From positions 18,843-82,842 of the forward strand of contig JAFUEE010000083.1 in the NCBI GenBank assembly GCA_017464085.1: DNA of 64,000 nt, given 5' to 3'. Below the pieces are notes generated by a model, which was given only the letters and a program-made list of their open reading frames with translations, had not been told where the DNA came from and searched no databases. The DNA is from Pseudomonadota bacterium (GTDB lineage: Bacteria; Myxococcota_A; Bradymonadia; UBA4248). Position 1 is the first letter of the stretch, and each line of letters opens with the position of its first letter. The position numbers and the translations under genes are program-made. Positions 1 to 8,111 of this stretch are shown one piece after another.

Positions 1-26
1 GCATTTTTTCAATATTATGAATCAGC

Positions 27-404
27 GCTGAATCTTCACTCCGAAAAAATTCAGACCCCCGCTGCAGCGCTGAATCTTCACTCCGAAAAATTTCAGACCC
101 CCGCTGCAGCGCTGAATCTTCACTCCGAAAAATTTCAGACCCCCGCTGCAGCTGTGAACCTGCACTCCGAAAAATTTCAGACCCCCGCTGCAGCGGTGAA
201 CCTGCACTCCGAAAAATTTCAGACCCCCGCTGCAGCGATGAATCTTCACTCCGAAAAATTTCAGACCCCCGCTGCAGCGATGAACCTGCACTCCGAAAAA
301 TTTCAGACCCCCGCCGCAGCGATGAACCTGCACTCCGAAAAATTTCAGACCCCCGCTGCAGCTGTGAACCTGCACTCCGAAAAATTTCAGACCCCCGCTG
401 CAGC
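27..404. repeat. 42-bp tandem repeat array, nine copies
   Basis: Nine head-to-tail copies of a 42-bp unit with only a few substitutions. Each unit holds CTTCACTCCGAAAAATTTC or a CTGCACTCC variant and ends in CCCGCTGCAGC. Because 42 is a multiple of three, both strands stay open through the array, but the resulting 14-residue repeat peptides look like a by-product. There is no spacer variation, so it is not a CRISPR array. The first copy starts 26 bases into the window, so the left flank is mostly unseen. Confidence 0.95.
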
Positions 405-660
405 TGTGAGGCATACCTCCGAGCGCCGTATGCGCAGCATAGGCGCGCCTACTGCCCCCTGACTACTAACCACTGCCCCACTGACTACTGACCACCCAGC
501 GCGGCGTATGCCGACAGGCATAGACGCGCCACACCCGCGCCGTATGCGCAGCATAGGCGCGCCCCAAAACACCACACGCATAACGCGGCTTGCACATTCC
601 CCCCGATTTGAAGTAAATAGCCGCGGTTTTTGTGAACTCTGCAAAGGGATGGTAGAGTAG
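405..660. other. Intergenic region with short palindromic repeats upstream of the condensin-like operon
   Basis: No gene seen. It holds three short palindromes of the family scattered through the window: GCCGTATGCGCAGCATAGGC near 429-448 and again near 538-558, and GGCGTATGCCGACAGGCATAG near 502-522. All are bordered by GGCGCGCC-like sequence. The operon promoter presumably lies in the last 60 bases, which are more A+T rich. A purine-rich AAAGGGA stretch at 643-649 may act as ribosome binding site for the gene at 661. Confidence 0.6.
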
Positions 661-2133
661 ATGGATTTATTCAGCAATTTACCGGTCGATGCACCGGACA
701 TCAGCGACGAGCTAAGGAACGGCGCACTCGTGAAGCGTCTTCGCGTGCTTCTGCACGCCTACCCGCTGTTTCAGCTCAGCCAGTCGGACGGGCGCCGGGA
801 CGAAGCGTTCCGCCACTATGATACGCTGGTGATCGCGCTCAAGATCATGGACACCATAGCGGAGCGCATGGGCGACACGATCGAGGCAGACCGGGAATAT
901 ATTGATTTTTCGCTCGAGCAGCTTCTGGACAGCATGGACCGCCGCGCGGGGCTGTTCCCGGATGCGAAGCGCCACACGCAGATCGTGGACCGCGTGCTGG
1001 CGGCGCTCAAGAACGACGGGGATGCGCGACGCCCGTTCAAGATGCCGTACACGGACATCGACGCGACAGGCGAAGTGACCGAAAGGCTGCTGGAGTTCAG
1101 GCTGATCCAGGATGCGTTCGGCCTGGACGGCTCGACGGTGATGCGCCTGACGAACGAGGCCGTGAACCTGTATTTCAACGCGCTGGAGCTTGACCTCGAG
1201 GACAGCCAGGCGGCGACGGAAGCGATCGTCCACTCGCAGATGTGCCGCGGGAAGTTCGACGAGGCGCGAAAGAGCGCGCATTTTGCGTGGCGGCAGTCGC
1301 GGATGTACTGCGACCGCATCCAGAAGATGCTGCACGAGACACAGCGCGACATCACGAGCGTGGACTGGTCCGAGAAAGCGCCGCGCCTGATTTCTGACGC
1401 GATGTCGCATCTGGAGACGCGCCTGGATGTCGAGCAGAAGATCATCCAGACAGCCAGCGAGCGGCTTGAGTCGCTCAAACCGGGGACGCCGGAAAGCCTT
1501 TCGGTCGCGAGGGTCATTTTCGTGATCCAATACTGCATCGAGACGCACACGGTGCTTCAGCGCGAGCTGATGACGGCGCGCGCGACGTTCCTCGACAGCC
1601 AGGCCTATCAGGCGTTCGTGCCCGAGAAGGCGTCGAAATATCCGGACCTGATGCACGAAGTCGTGGAACCGCTGCTCGGCATGGCGGTGCCCGATGCGCA
1701 GACCGTGATCGACAGGAGCCTGCCGCACCTGATGGCGCCCAAGATGCCCTCGCAGGTGTCGCTGTGCTTCCTGTTTGACGGGCTTCTGCGCCCCAAGCGC
1801 GCGCAGCGCAAGGACTGGATCGACATCGAGACGCTCGACCCGACGCATGTGTCCGGCGACCTGATGCGATACAGCGAAGAAGACCGCAAGATTGCCGAAA
1901 GCCTGCTCGCATCCGTGCTTCAGGCGACGACGCTCAGCGACCTGCTGGCGTATGCGCGCTCGCAGAAGTTCACGCGGACGCAGTGCGAGGTCATCCTGCT
2001 CCTCGTCATGCAGCACTTCGACAAGGAGAGCACCGAAAACCCGATCGTGCGCGTCGAGAAGGCGAACACGCTTCTGAGCGACCCCGACTATTACGGGGAC
2101 GAAGTGTGGATTTATCCTGTCGAATCCTTCTGA
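661..2133 (+). CDS. Kleisin-position subunit of an SMC/condensin-like complex (JetA/MukF-like by context)
   Basis: 490 residues, mostly charged and helical, with no signal peptide or membrane segment. I do not recognise a family from sequence alone. It is the first gene of a three-gene set followed by a short winged-helix-like protein and a 1500-residue SMC-like ATPase. This kleisin-KITE-SMC order is that of mukF-mukE-mukB and of jetA-jetB-jetC (Wadjet/Mks). The length fits a MukF/JetA-type kleisin (about 440-500 residues). The start at 661 follows AAAGGGA at a loose 11-base spacing and no better upstream start exists. The next gene begins 75 bases downstream, beyond a terminator-like hairpin. 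The kleisin role is inferred from position. A structural prediction showing an N-terminal winged helix and a helical bundle contacting the SMC neck would support it. Confidence 0.6.
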   Translation: MDLFSNLPVDAPDISDELRNGALVKRLRVLLHAYPLFQLSQSDGRRDEAFRHYDTLVIALKIMDTIAERMGDTIEADREYIDFSLEQLLDSMDRRAGLFPDAKRHTQIVDRVLAALKNDGDARRPFKMPYTDIDATGEVTERLLEFRLIQDAFGLDGSTVMRLTNEAVNLYFNALELDLEDSQAATEAIVHSQMCRGKFDEARKSAHFAWRQSRMYCDRIQKMLHETQRDITSVDWSEKAPRLISDAMSHLETRLDVEQKIIQTASERLESLKPGTPESLSVARVIFVIQYCIETHTVLQRELMTARATFLDSQAYQAFVPEKASKYPDLMHEVVEPLLGMAVPDAQTVIDRSLPHLMAPKMPSQVSLCFLFDGLLRPKRAQRKDWIDIETLDPTHVSGDLMRYSEEDRKIAESLLASVLQATTLSDLLAYARSQKFTRTQCEVILLLVMQHFDKESTENPIVRVEKANTLLSDPDYYGDEVWIYPVESF

Positions 2134-2163
2134 CAGACGCTCGCTATGACTGACACTTACGGA

Positions 2164-2197
2164 ACGCATGCGCTCAGGCATGCGTGATTTTTTTTTT
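2164..2197 (+). terminator. Intrinsic terminator-like hairpin between the first and second condensin-like genes
   Basis: A perfect 8-bp stem, ACGCATGC at 2164-2171 and GCATGCGT at 2178-2185, has a 6-base loop and is followed by ten T residues at 2188-2197. This is a classic intrinsic terminator shape. It sits 11 bases before the ATG of the second gene and 31 bases after the first gene's stop. It either ends most transcripts after the first gene or acts as an attenuator that sets subunit ratios. Confidence 0.85.
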
Positions 2198-2208
2198 AAG
2201 ATAAAGCC

Positions 2209-3297
2209 ATGTCACTTGAACTCACCGATGTTTTCCGCGCCGCGAGGCTCCTTCAGTGGGGGCTTCAGCCGCGCATCCGGCCGATCCAGAACAGCGAGTA
2301 TCGGGAACTCGTCAGGGAATACCTGAACCGTAGCGAGTTCCGCGATGCGGTGCACGAGATGAGCGACGGCCTGGGGCTGTACGTGCTCAACGTGAGCGAG
2401 CACGGCGTAGTGCTGAGCCCGCGCGAAGAGAGCGTGTTCTGGATGCGCGCGTCAGAATTCCGCCCGGGCAATTCGTCTGCGGACACGCGCCTTCTGGACG
2501 GCCTTGTGGAGATCACGATTGCGGCGACGGTGTTCCCGCGCGCGCGCGATCTTGAGGATGACGTGAACCGCCCGCGTCCGCCCGTGACCGTGGATGAGAT
2601 CGACGACGCGCTGCGCGCGATATGCGCGCGCTTTAAGGAAGAGTTTGCAGACGTCGACCCGGACATGGACGATGTGCGCACCGGCCTTTACGATGCCTGG
2701 AGAGTGTATGACAACACGCTGGCGCAGCGCGAGACGAAGGACGGGCGAGAGGCGCGCAACTCATCGCGCCGAATCATTAAGTATAATCTGGAGCGGCTCA
2801 AGGAATTCGGGTGTTTTACGGAGACGCGCTATGCGGGCAAGGAAGCGTGGCAGCCCACGCGCCGGTATAACGTGCTCGTGCAGGAACTGGCGGCCTCGAA
2901 GCTCTTTGACGAAGTGCTGAAGATCAAGAATGGCGGCGCACCGCAGGAAGACGTGTTCGCAGAAGACGACATGCATGCGGCGCCCACTGAACAGCCTGAG
3001 GAGGACTGGGGCAGCGCGTTCCGCGACCAGTCTGTCGAGCTCGACGACATGGGCGATGCCATCCCGCGCGAAAAGCGCGACAGCGAGGATGACGAACGCC
3101 CCGATATAGACGGCGATCTGGATTCGGACGGCCTGCCCGATGACGCTCTGTTTGAAGAAGACGCGGACCTGCCCGGCGAAGACGGCCTCTATGACGAGGC
3201 TGACGAAGACGAGGCGTTCGACGGCCTCTATGACGAGGACGACATGGATGATGCAGGCACATACGACGGCGATGATGAAGACGAGGACATGGAGTAA
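2209..3297 (+). CDS. KITE/MukE-position subunit of an SMC-like complex with a long acidic tail (JetB-like by context)
   Basis: 362 residues. Residues 1 to about 245 look like a compact globular part. It includes a basic segment around 175-190 (GREARNSSRRIIKYNLERL) followed by LKEFGCFTETRY, which reads like a winged-helix repeat of the MukE/JetB (KITE, DUF4194) kind. The last 110 residues or so are strongly acidic, with many Asp/Glu and short repeats of GLYDE. MukE and JetB proteins usually lack such a tail. The gene lies between the kleisin-position gene and the SMC-like ATPase, 12 bases before the latter, so these two are surely co-transcribed. No strong Shine-Dalgarno precedes the ATG at 2209, which is close to the terminator-like T-run. 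The family is assigned by position and fold impression only. Confidence 0.6.
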   Translation: MSLELTDVFRAARLLQWGLQPRIRPIQNSEYRELVREYLNRSEFRDAVHEMSDGLGLYVLNVSEHGVVLSPREESVFWMRASEFRPGNSSADTRLLDGLVEITIAATVFPRARDLEDDVNRPRPPVTVDEIDDALRAICARFKEEFADVDPDMDDVRTGLYDAWRVYDNTLAQRETKDGREARNSSRRIIKYNLERLKEFGCFTETRYAGKEAWQPTRRYNVLVQELAASKLFDEVLKIKNGGAPQEDVFAEDDMHAAPTEQPEEDWGSAFRDQSVELDDMGDAIPREKRDSEDDERPDIDGDLDSDGLPDDALFEEDADLPGEDGLYDEADEDEAFDGLYDEDDMDDAGTYDGDDEDEDME

Positions 3298-3309
3298 GGG
3301 AGAAGAGCG

Positions 3310-6300
3310 ATGCCAAAACTTTCGCGACTGAGATTTGTTTCGATCGGCCATCCGAACGCGCGTATGCAGGACCTGCTCCTCAACCTGAGCGACCAGTCAG
3401 GTGTTCCGACAGACTCGACGATCTGGCTTCGCAACGGCGGCGGCAAATCGTCGATCCTGAGCCTTTTCTTTGCGCTCCCGCGCCCGAACCGGCGAGATTT
3501 TCTGGGGAGCAAGGCGGACGCCAAGCAGCGCCGGATCGAGGACTATATATTGACGAACGACCGCAGCGTGGTGGCCGCCGAATGGACGCTCGACCTTCAG
3601 ACGCTCGGATTTGAAGGGGAACAGAACATCGCGCGCTTTGTGACAGGCGTGTTTTATGAGTATTCCGGCGGTAACCGAGACAGCCTGAGGCGATTGTTTT
3701 TCAGCGCGCGCGTGAGCGATGCCGTGGAAGAGACGCAGCTGCCGACGCTTCCGATCGACATGGTGACGCCAGAGGGGACGCGCGTGCGGCGGACGCTTCT
3801 GTCGTTCAAGCAGGCGTGGAACGCGCTTCGCGACAGCCACCCGAGCCTTCAGTTCGCGTGCACCGAGAACCAGAACGAATGGAGCGACAGGCTTCAGAGC
3901 GCGGGGATCGACCCAGGTCTTTTCGGCTACCAGCTGATCATGAACAGCCGCGAAGGCGGCGCGGACGAGCTTTTTCGCTTCAACAGCCCGGATGATTTTG
4001 TCGACTTCCTGCTGGAGCTGACCGTCGAGCCGAACAAGACCGACGGCATCACAGAGAATCTTGAGACATATCGAAAGCAGCTGCAGCGCAGGAAACACGA
4101 ATACCTGCCGGACCTCGCGCTATCGACAGGGCTCGTGGAGCGGCTTTCCCCGCTCGTAGAGCTGCACGAGCGGCGCATGCGCATCCAGGAGGAAGCACAC
4201 CGTCTGACAGACCTTTACACGCAGATCCGCCATTCGATCGCAAACGATATGGCCGCGCTGGCCGAGCAGGAAAACGCCGCGACAGAGGAAATCAAGACAT
4301 TGCGGACAGCGTGGAACGCGACAGAGGTGCAGCGAGAGCGCGACAGAGGCATCGCGATCGCGATCGCGCTGAGAATCGCGGAAGAGGATGAGGCGCGCGC
4401 GCGCAAGCAGGTCGAAGACCTGACGGAAGCCGTCGAACAGGCCGTGCGCGAAGAGCTCCTGTGGAAGGCAGCCTATCCGTACCAGAACTATGTCATCGCG
4501 CAGAAAGATGCCGACACCTATCGCGAAGCGCTTGCGGGCACTGACGACAACCGCGCGCCGCTGATGGCGCGCCTGGCACAGGCGGCACAAGACTATGTGG
4601 CGGCAATGCGCCACCAGATCGAAGCCCTGACTCAGCAGCGCGAGGAAATTCGCCAGAAATCGCGCGAAATGGATATCGAGAGCCAGAACATCGACCTCGA
4701 ATCGAACACTTATGAGCGCCGCGCGATTGCCTGTGAATCCGAGAGCAACGCCTATCTCCAGAACCTGAACAGCCGTCAGAACAAATTCGAGAGCCTGATC
4801 AAGCTGGGGATTCTTCTGGCGACCGAAACGCCAGCCCAGGCGCTTGAGCGCACGGACAATCAGCTCAAGGAAAAGCGCAAGAAGCTGCGCTCGATCGAAC
4901 GCGGCCGCGAAGGCGATGAAGCGCTCGAAGACGATTACGAACGCCAGATCACCGACCTTCAGCGCTCGACAGCCACAAAGGATGCGGAGATCAGCTCCCT
5001 CGAACGAGAGTTCCAGAAAGCGACCGAAGCGCGCGACAAGCTTGAAGCAGACAAGAACTTCCTGAGCGTGCTCGAACTCGACAGCGTCGATCTGGACGAA
5101 CTTCCGGAAGACACGGCAGGCCTGCTTCAACGGCATGCCTCGGACATGCAGGAAGAAGCCGCCAAGCTCCGGACAGAAGCCGCATCACTCGAACGCGCGC
5201 GCGTGCATATCCAGGAGCGCGGCCTGATGCCGCCCACTGTCGAAGTCGAGAATCTCCTGTCGTTCCTCGGCCCCAAGTCGAACGCGTGTTCGGGGTGGTC
5301 ATATATCAGCGAGCATGTGCCTGAAGATCGCCAGGAAGCCATCGTGCATGCCTACCCCGGCATTGCACAGGGCATCGTCGTACCCTCGCGCGAACTCGAG
5401 CGCGTCCGCAACCTGATCACCTCCAATCCCGAAGCGATTCCCCCGCTCCCGATCACGATCGCCACCCCGGAAGCGCTCGAAGCACTGCCCGAAACTTCCG
5501 AAAGATTCCAATGCATCGTCGGGCCCAAAGACCACGCCTGGTTCGACCGCGCGGATGCCCAGAAAGCACTCGAAAATCTGGAGAGCCGACTTGCATCGCT
5601 CCAGACCGCGATCAATGACGCGCTTCAGTCACAGAACAATATCCTGAATGCCCTGACGAAATTCCGCGCATTCAGGAACCAATACCCGCGCGGATGGTTT
5701 GCGACGACGCGCACGCGGATCGCGCAGCTCCGTGTCAATTCCGAAGACGACCGCGCCACGCTTGATATGCGCCGCGAAGAAAAAACTCGCCTGATCGAAA
5801 AGAAGCGCAGCAGCGAACATATCGCCAACAAGCTCAACACAGAAATCCAAGGCCTCGTGCATGCCTGCGACAAGCTCCGGGAGTTCGTGGACGAAGTCGA
5901 CAATTCCACAGAAACCTGGAAGAAGAGCGCGCAAGAAAAACAGGCAGAGGCCCAGACACACCGCGAAGAAGCAGAAGCATTGCGCCTTCAGGCGCGCGAG
6001 ATTCGCGAGCGCTCGCGCCAGCTGTTCCAATCGGCAGAACCGCTCACTTCGCAGATCAACCTCTATGAAAATGAGATCTCACATGTCAAATACCTCCCCG
6101 ATCAGCCTGCGCCGAAACAAGGGAACATCGAGACGCTCAAGAGCGACTATGAACGCCTGCGCGAACAAGTCGAACGCGAACTGACAAACAACGAACTCGC
6201 GCAAAAGCTCGAAAACGCCGAAGCCCAGGCAAAGAAAGACAAGAAGCAGGTCATGCAGCTGATCCGGAACGTGCTGACGCTCGATGAAGTCCGCGAGGCC

Positions 6301-7812
6301 GTCGCAAGCCTTGCGAATCCGAACGACCTCGAAGCGAACGGCGAACGCGCGGCAGAACTGCTCCAGGTCACGCGGACGCGCAAAGAGAAGGCCATCGCCG
6401 AACTGAGCAGCTGTGAATCAGCGCGCAAGCAGCAACAGAACGCCTGGCTGGGCGCAGGCAAACCGAGCATTCCAGAAGGCACAGTGACCACCCGGGAAAG
6501 CATCGCGCTGTTCGAGCAGAGCGCGGACGCCGCCACAGGCGTTCTGAATTCCATCGATCAATCCATCCGCGAACAGGAAAAGCTGATTGCGAATGCGAAA
6601 CATGGGAAAGACGCGCTTACGAAAGACCTCGAGCGCCTCAATTCTGTCCAGCGCAGCCATGCGACTTTTTTGACCGGCCAGATCGAGCTGACGACAGTCC
6701 TTGAGGTCATCGATGCCGCCGAGATCGGCAATGCCATATCTGATCTGGAAAAGCGCCTTGAGAGCTATAAAGAGTCGCATGAAGGTTTGGATTCGAGCCG
6801 CAGATCTGCCGTGTCTGCCATTCGCAAATGGGTAGATCAGGATCAGTTTGCCAACCTTCAGAACCGCATATTGACGCAGTTCAGGACGCTCGATGCCGAA
6901 GCACTCGAAAACGGCGCAGCAGAATTCCGCGAATCCCTGAACATCCGTCTGCGCGAGATCACAGCGACGCTTGAAGAGCTCGAGAAACACCGAAGTTTTC
7001 TGGCGAAATTCCTGCTCAATGCGGCAGACGAAGGCCTTCGCCTGCTCAAGCTCGCAGACTCGGCGAGTACTGTGCCGAGGGAAGTGCCCGACATCGGGGG
7101 ATCGCGATTTTTGAGGATTACGACGAAAGAGCCAGCGTCGCAGGCAGACCGCCTCGAACTGATTCAGGAGCTCGTGGACGCGCTCGTGGACGAGACAGTT
7201 TTGCCGACGGGCACGAAGCTGATACAGCGCGCAGTGCGCCAGCTCGCGCGCCCGTTCACGGTGCGCGTGCTCAACCCCGATCCCGCATCGCCCCAGAAGC
7301 TCATAGAGATTACAGAGACCGCGCGCTTTAGCGGCGGTGAACAGCTGACATGCGCCATTTTGCTGTATTGCACGCTTGCAAATGTGCGCGCGCGCACGCG
7401 CGGCATGAACCGTCAGCCGACGAGCGTGCTGATTCTGGACAACCCGATCGGGCGCGCGAGCCGCACCGTGTTCATCAATATGCAGCGCAAGTTCGCAAGC
7501 GCGATGGGCATCCAGCTGATCTATACGACGGCAGTCAACGACCTCGAGGCATTGAGCATCCTGCCCAATGTCGTGCGCCTGAGAAACGAACGGACAGACC
7601 TGAACAAAGGCCACCGCTTGCTCGAAAAGGATGTCGATATTTCTGGCCAGCTCGAAGCCATCCGCATGGCCAAGGCCAAGGAAGATTCGGACGACACGCC
7701 TGAAGCGCCGGACGCAACAGAACGCGATGCGATCGAAGCGGAACCCGAGGCACCGGAAGTGCCAGATGCGCCACAAGTGCCTGAGAACGAAGGCGAAGGC
7801 GACAATGCATGA
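3310..7812 (+). CDS. SMC/MukB-like coiled-coil ATPase (MksB/JetC-position)
   Basis: 1500 residues, about the length of MukB and longer than most JetC. A Walker A loop NGGGKSS lies at residues 42-48. Long charged coiled coil runs from about 280 to 630 and from 770 to 1270. Between them, about 640-770, is a hinge-like globular domain containing GIVVPSREL near 687, like the MukB hinge. The C-terminal head has the ABC signature SGGEQ at 1341-1345 and Walker B VLILDNP at about 1373-1379, followed by GIQLIYTTAVNDLEAL. The residue after the Walker B Asp is Asn, where SMC, MukB and Rad50 have the catalytic Glu. The C-terminal 45 residues are an acidic, Pro-rich tail. The start at 3310 has AGGGAG at a good spacing. 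No JetD/MksG (Toprim) gene follows: the next gene is a lipoprotein. Chromosome or plasmid loop extrusion is the likely role. Whether it is housekeeping or defensive is open. Confidence 0.85.
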   Translation: MPKLSRLRFVSIGHPNARMQDLLLNLSDQSGVPTDSTIWLRNGGGKSSILSLFFALPRPNRRDFLGSKADAKQRRIEDYILTNDRSVVAAEWTLDLQTLGFEGEQNIARFVTGVFYEYSGGNRDSLRRLFFSARVSDAVEETQLPTLPIDMVTPEGTRVRRTLLSFKQAWNALRDSHPSLQFACTENQNEWSDRLQSAGIDPGLFGYQLIMNSREGGADELFRFNSPDDFVDFLLELTVEPNKTDGITENLETYRKQLQRRKHEYLPDLALSTGLVERLSPLVELHERRMRIQEEAHRLTDLYTQIRHSIANDMAALAEQENAATEEIKTLRTAWNATEVQRERDRGIAIAIALRIAEEDEARARKQVEDLTEAVEQAVREELLWKAAYPYQNYVIAQKDADTYREALAGTDDNRAPLMARLAQAAQDYVAAMRHQIEALTQQREEIRQKSREMDIESQNIDLESNTYERRAIACESESNAYLQNLNSRQNKFESLIKLGILLATETPAQALERTDNQLKEKRKKLRSIERGREGDEALEDDYERQITDLQRSTATKDAEISSLEREFQKATEARDKLEADKNFLSVLELDSVDLDELPEDTAGLLQRHASDMQEEAAKLRTEAASLERARVHIQERGLMPPTVEVENLLSFLGPKSNACSGWSYISEHVPEDRQEAIVHAYPGIAQGIVVPSRELERVRNLITSNPEAIPPLPITIATPEALEALPETSERFQCIVGPKDHAWFDRADAQKALENLESRLASLQTAINDALQSQNNILNALTKFRAFRNQYPRGWFATTRTRIAQLRVNSEDDRATLDMRREEKTRLIEKKRSSEHIANKLNTEIQGLVHACDKLREFVDEVDNSTETWKKSAQEKQAEAQTHREEAEALRLQAREIRERSRQLFQSAEPLTSQINLYENEISHVKYLPDQPAPKQGNIETLKSDYERLREQVERELTNNELAQKLENAEAQAKKDKKQVMQLIRNVLTLDEVREAVASLANPNDLEANGERAAELLQVTRTRKEKAIAELSSCESARKQQQNAWLGAGKPSIPEGTVTTRESIALFEQSADAATGVLNSIDQSIREQEKLIANAKHGKDALTKDLERLNSVQRSHATFLTGQIELTTVLEVIDAAEIGNAISDLEKRLESYKESHEGLDSSRRSAVSAIRKWVDQDQFANLQNRILTQFRTLDAEALENGAAEFRESLNIRLREITATLEELEKHRSFLAKFLLNAADEGLRLLKLADSASTVPREVPDIGGSRFLRITTKEPASQADRLELIQELVDALVDETVLPTGTKLIQRAVRQLARPFTVRVLNPDPASPQKLIEITETARFSGGEQLTCAILLYCTLANVRARTRGMNRQPTSVLILDNPIGRASRTVFINMQRKFASAMGIQLIYTTAVNDLEALSILPNVVRLRNERTDLNKGHRLLEKDVDISGQLEAIRMAKAKEDSDDTPEAPDATERDAIEAEPEAPEVPDAPQVPENEGEGDNA

Positions 7813-7863
7813 GCGCATGAGGATCAGCGCAAGACAGCAGGGCTTGCGCTGCCCTCATGATTC

Positions 7864-7932
7864 GTCGAGGGGGTAGCGGCGTATTTCGCAAAGCGAAATA
7901 GCCGCGCAGGGGGAGTCTTCCCCCTCCCCATT
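7864..7932 (+). repeat. Dispersed 65-bp palindromic repeat, copy 1
   Basis: It reads GAGGGGGTAGCGGCGTATTTCG, a short loop, CGAAATAGCCGCGC, and then GGGGGAGTCTTCCCCCTCCCC. Two nested palindromes are visible: a GCGGCGTATTTCGC/GCGAAATAGCCGC stem and a GGGGGA/TCCCCC stem. Nearly identical copies lie at 24153-24221 (same strand) and 20787-20853 (opposite strand). This copy lies 52 bases after the SMC-like gene and may end its transcript. Confidence 0.85.
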
Positions 7933-8084
7933 AAAAAGACATCAAGCAAGCGGAGATATAAAGTTTTAGTGATGTCACAGGATTGCCGCGCTTGTGCTAA
8001 ACCCGCCATCTATGCTATTCACATATATGCGTTGCCGGAGTAATCTGGCTTTATTTTTCGCAGAATTTTCTGCATCAGAGAATG

Positions 8085-8106
8085 TGTGGCTAAGCCACAG
8101 AGGAGA
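8085..8106 (+). promoter_or_regulatory. Palindrome and Shine-Dalgarno before the large Cys-rich lipoprotein
   Basis: A 7-bp inverted repeat, TGTGGCT-A-AGCCACA at 8085-8099, abuts the Shine-Dalgarno AGGAGA at 8101-8106, which lies 5 bases before the ATG at 8112. It could be an operator or an mRNA hairpin affecting ribosome access. The role is not shown. Confidence 0.4.
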
Positions 8107-8111
8107 GACCC

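Noticed and set aside
27..404. CRISPR-like appearance of the 42-bp array
   Set aside because: Units are contiguous and nearly identical, with no unique spacers and no cas genes.
22..462. Reading frames of 100-130 codons on both strands in the tandem array
   Set aside because: They exist only because the 42-bp unit is a multiple of three; no ribosome binding site or other coding sign.
712..2181. 489-codon frame opposite the kleisin-position gene
   Set aside because: Shadow of a GC-rich gene; Arg/His/Leu-rich composition without domain pattern, and the plus-strand operon explains the region.
6418..7818. 466-codon frame opposite the SMC-like gene
   Set aside because: Opposite strand of the head domain with clear ATPase motifs on the plus strand.
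7813..8111. Search for a JetD/MksG nuclease gene after the SMC-like gene
   Set aside because: Only 299 bases with a palindromic repeat; the next gene is a lipoprotein. A gene to the left of the window cannot be excluded.
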